From positions 1,984,001 to 2,048,000 of the forward strand of contig OZ017755.1 in the NCBI GenBank assembly GCA_963969365.1: 64,000 nucleotides of DNA, given 5' to 3'. Source of the stretch: Asterochloris sp. CNOR1 (lineage: Eukaryota; Chlorophyta; Trebouxiophyceae; Trebouxiales; Trebouxiaceae). A program made the position numbers and the translations under genes. The notes below the pieces were generated by a model, which searched no databases, was not told the DNA's origin, and saw nothing but the letters and a program-made list of their open reading frames with translations. This document shows positions 15,301 to 24,500 of the stretch, piece after piece. Numbering within the stretch: the first letter of the stretch is position 1; each line of letters starts with the position of its first letter.

Positions 15301-18300
15301 GCATGAGACATCGCGCAAAGCACCCCATGCGGTGCCTGCCTGGCAGGTGTGCTACAGGTTGAGTTTTTTGCACCCCAACCCTTCTGCAGGCGTGCGCGCA
15401 GCCTTCTTGGCCTACGTGCAGCGGGAAGCTCCCGACAAGCAGGCAGCGCTGGCGGAGTTCCAGCAGAAGTTCAATGCAGTGGACATCGACCTGCGTAGCA
15501 GCGCTGAGACGAGGGCCGAGCTGCTGCTGCGCTGCGATGAGCTGCGCGATGCCCTGTGGGACAAGTGTGACCGGCGCAACGCGGAGAGCGAGCAGCAGCT
15601 GCAGCGTGTCAGGTGGGGTGCAGGCCTGCGCAGACTCTTCAGCTGGTGTTGCTGTTCAGCAAGAAGCGCCTGGGGCAGCAGGGCCAGGAGCAGCTGCAGA
15701 CGTCAATTGGGTTGCAGTGCCCAGAGGAGGCCAGCACATTCCTGCTTTCTGGCACCAGCCAGTCTCCCGCCCCTGGTCATAGCTGGACAAGGGGATACTC
15801 ACTGCCTATTCTGTGGGTGAATGCCTTGTGCACCCTATGTAACTGCAGCGCCTGCAGCTCGCCCCTGCAGGGGCGACTCATGCCTGGCCGACCACACTGC
15901 TGCAGAAGGGGCATCATGGCCTGAAGCTGGAGCCTTCACTCTTGGTGTGTATCACTCTATTTCCACAGCAGCACCTGTGTGCCGCTGCAGGGACGATTCA
16001 TACCTGGCCGACCACACTGCTGCGGCAGGGGCTGTCCTGGGGCGTGCAGCCCAGTTGGAGCTCGACCGCTTCTGGGCTGCCCGCAGCCTGCTGGCAAGTG
16101 CCGCACGGGCGCGCTTTGGGCTGCAGCCAACAGAGGGGGCCTCTGCGCCTGTTCCAGATGTCCTGGCAGCAGATGTGCCCGAGTATGTGAAGGCCAAATT
16201 TGACAAAAAGGTGGTTCACTCATTGCCTGCACGGCAGTCTGGATCAAGGACCTGCTGAACAGCAAGCTGCTGAGTATGCAGGGGGCATCATGTTGAGGCA
16301 GGCGACCATGCGTCCTCACTTGAGAGGTGCGTTGACATCATGTCGACACATCACAGTGCAACGCTGAGATATCATGTCCTGCTGCAGAGACGGCTGTGCA
16401 AATACCGTAGGCACTGTGTTGCATTGCAGATGGAGCTCCTCAAAGGCCATCTCTGCAATTTGACTTGCCACGACAACACATCCGCCTTGCATAAACCACG
16501 TGCATCTCCCAGATAGGGAGGCACACTCAAGAGCTCCTTCCTCTACACCGGCCCAGGAGCATACGGTTCTGCACACCTGCCTTCCAAACTTCTGCAGAAC
16601 GGCACGCAGTTCTGCAAGCCTTCCTGTTGCCCTGCAGACGGCCATGCAATTCCCTGAGTGGGTGGCAGCCCTGGAGAAGAAGCTGCCCAAGCTGGCCTCC
16701 ACTCTGCGATTTGTGCTGGCAGCCGCCGCAACAGCCGAGGGCGAGCTGGCAGGGGCATCGGCACCGGGGGCCAAGGATGCTAAGCCCAAGCCTGGGGTCA
16801 AAAAGGGGGATGCTAAGGCCGCAATTGAGGTGAAGGCTGCTGTCTTGGGCTCTCATTTGCACGCCTGCTGCAGGGCACATGTGCTCTGCTGAGGGCCGCT
16901 GAGCATCGAGGTGCTTCAGCAGCTTGTCCATTGTTGGGGCAAGCAAGCCACATCGCAAACGGCCGGCGGCAGGAACATGTGAAGGGTGTTGGCTGCCGCA
17001 GCATGTGTACTGCAGGCCAGACCTGTCTGCAGAAGGTGCCTGCCCAGCTCAACATGCATGAGGGTCTGTCAGCAGCAAGCCGACTGTGCTACCGGCCTGC
17101 AAGCACAAGGCATGGCATTCCAGCAGGCTGTAGCAATCTGCTGCAGCTCAGCTCTGTCAAGAGCTCATAGCCTGAAGCAGGCAACTCTCAAGGCGCCTGA
17201 TGACGTGCACCCAGCCATGCTTTGCCAACCAAGCTCCAGGCTGCAGCAGCCCTGCTGATGTGGCTGCAGGATGCGGCTGTGCCTGAGGACCCCCGTGCTG
17301 TGGAGGCCGCAGCTGCTCTGCAGGAGGGCGCACTGCGGCGGGAGGTGGACCTGCTGCGCAGTCGGGCGCAGCTGCTGGCTGCTGCTGGACGGGTGAGTCT
17401 CAGGGCACCTGTTGGGGCGAGACACTTGGGGCCGCCTCGGCAATGCTTGCAATCTCGGCAGTGCTTCCAATTAGCCACACTATTCTACAGAGGCCCCTTC
17501 CAAAAAGCAACAGAGTGAACAGGGAGGCGAAGCTGACCAAGGCACAGGGCCCCCCTTAGGCAGGACGGTCTGACAAAATGCGACATAACGGGGCGCTTCA
17601 TGTTCAACTACGATCTCTCCGACCCCGTGAACGGTGAACTTGCTCGCGGTGTGGCCTTGAGTCTGCCCCTCAGGTCCTGGCCTCGAATGATCCAGGTCTG
17701 GGCATCTATGACAAGGCCACTCTTCTTGCTGTTGGTCCCAGGGCACATCACACGACTGTGGGCATTGTGACACCTTGGGCACGCAGCCATCCTGGTGTGC
17801 TCGTCCGTGCCCGACATGCGCAGGTTGTAGTGGAGGTATGTGCCATGGAACGTGCGACAAAACACACAGATGTGTGCCGCGAGGTGGAGAGGTACGTCAA
17901 TGAAGAATAGCCGGTGCTCCCGCGCCTTCTCCATCAGCGTGTCTCTCTGCCTCTGGAGGGTGCAGGCGCCACTGATCTGAATGGCTACCATGTCGTTAGA
18001 GATCCTGACTGGGATGTCCAGGGACAGGGGTTCGAAGGTGGGTTGGCTGTGGGGGGGTCTTGGGTCGCTGGAGGGACTTGTTGCCGACCGAGAGGGGTGT
18101 CTCCAAGCTTGCCTCCCATGGTGCAAAGTGTGGGTGCAAAAGGTGGGGTACAGTAGACAGGGAACTGGTCAGACCGGCGTTAGTAATGGCTGAATCAGAT
18201 CCAGGTGTGCCCTACGCTGTAGGGCAGTGGCGCTTGCGTGTCCCCCTCTGTCTGCATTAAGGATGATGCACGCATGCACCCCATGCTTGGGATGCAGGTG

Positions 18301-21197
18301 CATGTGGCAAAGATGAAACACATTGCTGAGCGCAAAACTGCTGGCCAGGCTTCATGCTTAGTGTTGACTACTTTCTTGCAGAATGCACTTTGTAAAGCAG
18401 CCCTGTGCACATCATTGTGGGCAGAGATGAGTGATTCTGGCTTTGCCTGAGCCGGCCATTTTATAATCGAGACGGCAAAGCCCTAGCTGTTGGCGCCTGC
18501 AGGTGCATATTGCAGAGATGGAAGATGTTGCTGAGCGCAGCTTTGCGCGCCTGGCAGAGTGGAAACAGGCGCGCTACCACGCCGAGTGCAGCGCTGTGGC
18601 AGCCCTGCATCACGTCACGGCCGCAGCGGCTGCCGGGGGCCAGCCTCTGCCCCACACCCTGCAGCTGGAGGTAAGCGGCAGAAGGCTCAGCTGCAGGAAT
18701 ACATTACATGCTTGGGCAGTGTGCCATCATGTTGCCTGCGGGTTTCAGGGCATCACACGACATTGCTGTGGGGTGGGCACCACATCACCGCCGCTGCGGT
18801 CGGCCGCCTCCTGCCTCACACCCTGCAGCTGGCGGCGGCAGCACTGATCAAACAGCTTACAGGCATCGGCTGCTGTGGTGGTGCCATGTGCTGTTCATGT
18901 GCCCTGAGCCGCCTCACATCCGCCATGGTGGCATGGGGGGCCCTGACCCACACCCTGCAGCTGGAGGTGAGGCTGCTGCACAGGAAGGCAGCTGCGGTTG
19001 CAATGGCTGATTCAAGTCCCTGTGCATGCCCAGCTGTGTGTCTTACAACCCGTCGACACCCACTGCGGCTCCCGAGGCCCACACCCTGCAGCCGTGGGTA
19101 GGGAGGCTGCGGAAGCTGCAAGATGCAGCTGATGCCAGCATGCCGTGCCTTCAAGTCTGGGCAACCCTGGGGTGGTTGGAAATGCACTGCCGGCCCTGCT
19201 GTGCAAAAGGCATGACCTGGCAGACCTATGTCGCAGCTCATCTGTGTGGTGCTGGCTGGTGGTGCTTGGCAGCCCTCAGGCAGTTGCCTTCAATTACTGA
19301 ACGAGGCTGGCATGCTTGTAGGGCGAGGAGCTGATCGTCAATAAGGACGAGCCTGCTGTGCCAGCACATGTGCAGCACGCAAAGCCGCCGCCAGCAGAAA
19401 CTCCTGGAGCACCTGGTGAGCATGGGCTGACCGCCCTGTAGTGGCCACAGGCAACTGGGCCAGCTTCATGCAATGCAGCAGTTTGTTCATCAGCTGCTCA
19501 GGGGTGCCACTTGCCAATTGCAAAGTGCCACAGGCGGCTGGAGCAGCCTGCCAGGCTGCACGTGTGCATGGGGCATTCTTGCATGACCCAGCTGCTGCAT
19601 CCCCTGCTGGGCTGACTGCCTGTAGTGGTGGGCTGCAGGGGCTCTGACGTTCCACCAGATTGGTGTGCTGGCTGAGGCATTCAGGGCTGCCGCGCCCTTA
19701 GGGTTTCTGCCAGTCTCCCAGGCTGCTGAGCTGGTGCTGCGCGTCGCAGACGACACAGCCACTGGCGGCCTGCCGCCCGCCTGGAAGGTATAAGAAATGA
19801 ATATAGCCTGAAGCAGAGCTTGCTGTGGCTGAGCATGTGCAGCAGAAGGCTTTTAGTGGGCTGCTGCATGATGGCTGGCTTGTGCTGGCTGCCTGCCCTC
19901 GCAGACAGTGCTAGCACACGGCTCTTCCATCTTGTATGTCACTCTGCCCAGCACAATGCTCTTGCTACTGACAGCACGGTGCAAAGAAAGGCATGATGTC
20001 AAAGATAGGAGGTTGCCTCAGGTCTTCACACTTCAGTGCCTGCATGCTGCAGAAGACAAACTTGACCACCATGACGGAGGCGGTCAAGCTGTTTGACCCC
20101 CGCACCACTGGCTATGTCTCGTGGCGCTGCTTCCTGGTGGCTGTTCTGTCGGCAGCCGTGCCAGCTGTGCTGTCAGCCTCAGCACAGCAGCTGCTGAGTG
20201 CCTCCATGGCTCTGGCCCAGTGCTCCGCAGATGGAAATCTGACAGAGCAGGACTTTGTTCAGGTGCGGTCAACCAGCAGCCACCCTGCAGATGTCCGACG
20301 TGCCTGCATATGCATGTTTTCCAGCAGCATTGCACTTGCTCCTGCTACTTGTAAGATACACAGCCTGAGCTTGGGCTGCAGACACGCCTCTGGCTGGACA
20401 GCGGTGCAGCAGATGCAGAGTCAGCTGCAGAGCAGGCTGCTTCAGGGCAGGCTGGGGCTGACGCAGGCCAGCAGCCATCTGTTGGCAAGATCTGGTCTGC
20501 AGCAGCGCTGCCCAGCATTGCAGCAGCTTCAGACCTGGCCGCCCTGCGCATGAAGCGGCTGCTGTTCCAGCTGTTCTCAGCGGCGGCCAAGGGCTCCCAG
20601 GCAACTGCAGAAGCCAGGACGCTGCTGTTGCACCTCAGCCTTGGCACGTCCCAGGCAGCTGGTCTGGCCAAGGGGCTGGCTGTGGTGACCGGCAGCACAT
20701 CCAGCAATGAACAGGTGTGGCAACAGTGCTGCTTTGCAAATCCCAAAGTGCTAAACTCTGTGGTGTCCAGGAATGCCCTGCACAGGTAATCACCAATGCA
20801 CAGGTGTCGGTGCTGCAGATTCCCCAACTCATCTTGGCAGACATTGACGGCGCGCTCTGCAGGGTGCAGCGTTTGAGCGCTTGGGTCATGCTTTGCACCA
20901 TGCCTGGGGGCCCTGCCAGCTTGTCAAGCAGGTTGTGGTCGGGCAGGACAGGTGTGTCCACATGGCCCTTGCTGCCTGCAGGTGACTCCAGAGCAGCTGC
21001 AGGCTTTACTACTGCCTGGGCATCACAGCGCTGATGACGTACAGGCAAGTGCTCAGGCTCTGCTGCGAGACATGGACGTCAGTCAGCAGCATCCAACGAG
21101 TGCAAGCCTCCTGCAGCATGCAGCAGCATACAACCCATCAGCGCTTTCTCACTTCTGCCTGATAGATGTCGTGCAAGCCTTAGCCCCAACAGCATAA
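3390..21197 (+). CDS. CPC1: Central pair complex protein CPC1 / SPEF2 homologue
   Basis: Axonemal central-pair protein, homologous to Chlamydomonas CPC1 and animal SPEF2 (KPL2), needed for normal ciliary beating. About 35 exons encode about 1,900 residues, close to the family length. In order: N-terminal CH-like domain (3390-3461, 3514-3666, 3805-about 4026, with ANGYWLGEMLSKL); charged coiled coil (4371-7930, with RRDREARRRKAVADQL); P-loop GAPLAGKTT in exon 9097-9339; adenylate-kinase-like GYVLEGFPATAAQARLLEKA (11024-11192) and AVVVLDLSD (11813-11967); Ala-rich helices (12205-14124); SPEF2 middle region (14767-17392, with ELRDALWDKCDRRNAE); the C-terminal part from 18503 with YVSWRCFLVAV and LLFQLFSAAAKG, ending in exon 20982-21197 (TAA). 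Ends of the exons near 3805-4026 and 7857-7930 and a small exon near 20800-20943 are uncertain. The gene implies a flagellated stage. Introns carry many copies of exon edges. Confidence 0.88.
5985..6460 (+). repeat. Three copies of a CPC1 exon 5' half (two decayed)
   Basis: The functional exon is 6310-6460, with its core starting near 6326 (CACGAGCAGCTGCTCAGC). Two related blocks lie in the preceding intron, from about 5985 and about 6161, each with CACAAGCAGCTGCTCAGCG followed by CCAGCCAGGGCTG. The second block also keeps the upstream acceptor-like context (TGCACAGGAGGC). Spacing is about 176 and 165 bases. Only the third copy has an intact acceptor and the phase needed to join the flanking exons. 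Confidence 0.85.
11103..11390 (+). repeat. Duplicated 3' end of CPC1 adenylate-kinase exon
   Basis: The end of exon 11024-11192 (reading EAAMRAGASKLAPPP, donor GTGGGC) is repeated in the intron at about 11288-11385. The copy reads AAMRVGASKLAR and ends in an altered donor (AGAGTGGGC in place of CAGGTGGGC). The two blocks are about 180 bases apart. The copy has small insertions and a lost splice donor, so it looks like a decayed exon end. Confidence 0.85.
15843..16030 (+). repeat. Duplicated 5' end of a CPC1 exon
   Basis: Exon 15991-16210 begins GGACGATTCATACCTGGCCG after an intact TGCAG acceptor. A near copy starts at about 15871 (GGGCGACTCATGCCTGGCCG) and also follows a TGCAG acceptor. Both continue with ACCACACTGCTGC. 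Spacing is about 120 bases. The upstream copy keeps a usable-looking acceptor, so it could act as a decoy or alternative exon start. Confidence 0.85.
17510..18270 (-). other. Foreign-looking segment with a Cys-rich ORF inside a CPC1 intron
   Basis: Between CPC1 exons 17240-17392 and 18503-18670 lies a segment richer in CpG and in ACG, TCG and CGT codons than the surrounding introns. On the minus strand, 18126-17608 is one open frame of 172 codons with no ATG until about 17991, which leaves about 127 residues. It contains CVFC, then CPRCHNAHSRVMCPG about 30 residues later, a possible metal-binding arrangement. I do not recognise the family. I found no clear terminal repeats or target duplication. 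It could be a transposon remnant, a nested gene or chance. Confidence 0.4.
18293..18560 (+). repeat. Duplicated 5' edge of CPC1 exon 18503-18670
   Basis: The exon starts at 18503 with GTGCATATTGCAGAGATGG and runs into ATGTTGCTGAGCGCA. A copy at about 18298 reads GTGCATGTGGCAAAGATG and continues with ACATTGCTGAGCGCA, also behind a GCAG acceptor. The copies are about 205 bases apart. The copy lies just after the foreign-looking segment at 17.5-18.25 kb. Confidence 0.85.
18648..19095 (+). repeat. Four copies of a CPC1 exon 3' end with donor-like sites
   Basis: The sequence CACACCCTGCAGCTGGAGG occurs at the true exon end (about 18653, donor GTAAGC). Related copies lie at about 18817, 18949 and 19079. 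The third copy keeps CTGGAGGTGAGG, a good donor. The last reads CTGCAGCCGTGGGTAGGG. Three of the four could act as 5' splice sites on sequence alone. Confidence 0.82.
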
Positions 21198-21577
21198 CCG
21201 AAAACAGACTGGCCTCCTTATCTCAAATGAAGTTATGATAACCTGAAGAGGTTGGTACCAGCAAAGGTAGCACAAAAAAGCTACAACACATATGCAATAG
21301 GCTGTAAGTTGCTCTTCACAAATCTTACAAGGCTGATGGGGCTGGGCAACATCTGGACCCTTCTTGAACTGTCCATCGGCACAAGCATGGACAATGTCAT
21401 GAGCTGTGCTATTGAGCTAGTGACCATACTGTTTTGTAATGTGCAAACTGAACTGTATGGTAATGTGAACATTCAGAAGGGTTGCACTGCGCTTCGCACT
21501 GGTCATGCCAGAAAGGGCTTGCTATCCCCTGTGCTCAAAAGCGATCCAAAAATCACCTTGCTCGGCAAGAACATGCC
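21198..21577. other. Convergent 3' gap between CPC1 and the 5'-nucleotidase gene
   Basis: A 380-base AT-richer gap between two genes that end facing each other. TGTAA, a common green-algal poly(A) signal, is present on the plus strand near 21303 and on the minus strand near 21326, so the two transcripts may overlap at their 3' ends. The open frame through 21252-21632 has no recognisable protein features. Confidence 0.45.
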
Positions 21578-24500
21578 TCATGCATCAGTGTGGATCATCA
21601 CGCTGGAACATGAGCCATTCTGGGAAGGCTGAGCAAGGTTCACAATGCGGCCATCAATGCAAGGGGCCACCATGTAGCGGCCAGATTCTTCATCACGGAC
21701 ACTGATGCGGGAGCTGCCATGCTGCCACTGCTGCTCTTTCTTTGGGCCATGGTTGCCGGCCTTATGGTGAAGCCACCGCAGGCCAAATTTGCGCACCTAC
21801 ACAGCAACAGTAGACTGGACCCACTAGTCAATGCCAGTAGCTGCTGCCTGACAAGAAAGCACAGCGTTTGCAGTTCTTGCTGCTCAGACACGTCAGTACA
21901 ACGACTGGCACGAGTATGCAGCTAGATCAGCTTTATGTGGGCATACAACATCAAACCTGTACAGTGCAGCAATTGCTGAACAGCAAGGGCCTCTGTATGG
22001 TGCAGCTGGCGTTGCAAGGCAAGGCGTTGTAACTGCACAGCAACTTTGACTCACTGGCACATTAGCAGTTGTTCGCAACAAGGCCTCTGTCCAGCACAGC
22101 AGGGCGGGCAGCAAGGCCCTTGGCAAGCTGAGCAAGGGTGCAGAAGCCCTCTGTCCCAACGGCGGCACAGCAAGGTGTACCTGCTGGGCGCGGCCCTCCG
22201 TGTTCTTTAGCACACCTCAGGCCAGCACAGCAACACTTGTGCAGCAACTCGTCCAGCCAGCCCAGCAAGGGCACACAGCTGAAGGCGCTCTAAGCAAGGA
22301 TGCAAAGGCCCTACTAGCAAGGGTAAAGCTATCTCCGAAGGTGCGGTGCAGCAAGCCCCACCTGCTGGGCGTGGAGCTGCATGTTGTTCAGCACGTGGAT
22401 CTCCAAGAACACGTGCCTCATGAGGGTGGGCAGCATGGGGCAGCACTCTGAGTCCATGACCGCTTCAGCACCCTACAGGCAAAAACCAGCGCTGTGAGCG
22501 ATTTGCTTCAGCTTTACAGGAATGCCTTTGGGTTGCAAGCGCTGGCCGAGTGCTGAAGCAACTTTTCAAGAGGTCACTCTGCAGCGGCTAACTGGAATTG
22601 ATTACCTCAGCACAGCAGACAGTGGCGCCGTGCATTGTTAGAGATGCCAAAGACTGCCATTGACATTGAAGGCATGCTCATTACCTGTAGGCTGGTGAAC
22701 CCATCCTTCCCATGATGCATGTACTGCTTAGTGACCTGCATTGCAACTGGGGGCTGTCAGCAGATTGCATAGTACTTAGTACGGACTGCATGAGCTTGTA
22801 CTTGATGACAGCTGCTTGAATAACGGCTTTTGCATCAGCAGTCCCCACAGAATCTAACGCCTCGACTGAAAGCAAAGCTTTCATTGAGCTGGGCACCCAC
22901 CACAGTATACAGTTGGTGCTCATCAAGAGGCTGGCCACCAATGAAGACGCTGCTTTCCTGTATTCTGTGCCCTGCAGCCTTTGCTGGGTCGAAAGCAAAT
23001 CTGATGCCAGAGACCTGCAGGCACGTTTTGAGCGTCAGTTAGTGAGTTGCTTGACCAGGATCTGCAATGCGCATGTTGCGCGCATGCACAGCAGGCTCTC
23101 AAACAGACACCGCGAGGCCTGCCTGGCAAGCACCTGGCGCACCTGGTGGACTGGCTGCTATTGCAGCTGCCCGGGAGCCCAGGAGCAGCGCCATGTTCTA
23201 GACAGCACCTTCAGTCAAGTCAGTGGCACCCCACCCCGCCAGCATGGTGGCTTGCCTGCAGGAACCTGCCCTCCAACTTGGGGAAGGCGCTCAGGCCAGT
23301 CTCCAGCGCCTGCACCAGGCACCTGCCGGACAGGCGCAGCACGCATGTGTCCTCGAGCATGGGCAGGATGCTGAGCAGGTCCTGCAGCAGCAGGCAACTG
23401 GTGGTTAGGGAGTGGGGCCAAGTATGGGTGTCTGCTGGCTGTGCGCGTGGAGGCAGGCCTCTGTGGTCAGGCACAGGCACAGCCGTCATGTTTTTAGAGG
23501 AAGCAACTCCTAGTGCCAACCTCTGGAGTCAGGTTATGGCACAGGCTTTCCTTTCTGATTGCAATCTTTGGGCCACAGTCTGCCATCAGGCACTGGCACA
23601 GCGGTTTACCCTTGACTGTGTGATCTCTCTGGCCCACAGTTTGTGCTGCCAAGCAGGCAACTCTGTGCCCACCTTCATAGTCAGACGCCCTGGCGGGTGG
23701 ATGGCATCAGACCGAAATGTGCCTGAGTTGATGAGCGCCACATCTGCCCTGCATGCAGAGGGAATGGAGCACTGCATGCTCTGCTTGACTCCTAGGTTGT
23801 AACAGCAGTATGGTTGAATTTCAGGTGGCCGCCCAAGCAGTGCCTGAGTTGATGATGGGCGCCTCGAACTGAATGCAGAGGGTGACTTCATTACCTGCAA
23901 AATCAGAGTGTGACAGAAGTTGCTGCTTAGTCTGCAGGGGCCCGCATCAAGAGATGTCCCAAGCCCAGCTTCTGGGCAAGGGTCGGGATGTGTTTCAACT
24001 AGGAAAAGTCAAGCTGGTACAGCGCACCCACACATGACAAGCCAGCGGTGCTTGGCTGAACCTCTCGATGCTGATGCAGCCCCTTGAGGACTTGCCCCAG
24101 CAGACCCACAGCAGGCCCCAAGCAGACCTCACAGCAGGCCAACAGCAGATGACGGCACCTCACCTGCAGGCCTCCCTCAGCGCATCGCAGCAGAGGTTGG
24201 CCAGGTTGCTCTCCCGCGAGCGTACACAGGAGAAGCGGCCATCCAGAGGGACAGCTGTCTCCCCAATCACCTGCAGGCAGGAGGTACCGCACCAGTGAGG
24301 CATCAACTTGCCGCAGGCTTTGACTGCAGATGGTGACGGCAGGCACACAGGGCATATTGCTCTTGACAGCTGCCTCTCCACAGACCTGCAGACAAGGCGC
24401 CAGTCTGTCACTCCACCGCCTGTGCTGTCAGCTGGACTCTTGTCATGGAACATGTGGTGACAGCCAAAGCCCCCTGGCAGCAACACAAGTCCTCCCCAAC

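Noticed and set aside
18020-18045. GGTTCGAAGG resembling a tRNA B-box
   Set aside because: The surrounding sequence does not form a cloverleaf, and it lies in the foreign-looking segment.
18648-19095. Repeated LPHTLQLE considered as a protein repeat of CPC1
   Set aside because: The extra copies are in different frames with stops between them. Only the first is joined to conserved flanking exons.
21252-21632. 126-codon open frame between CPC1 and the 5'-nucleotidase
   Set aside because: It has no domain or splice support and partly overlaps, antisense, the 5'-nucleotidase 3' end. Best explained as AT-rich 3' flank.
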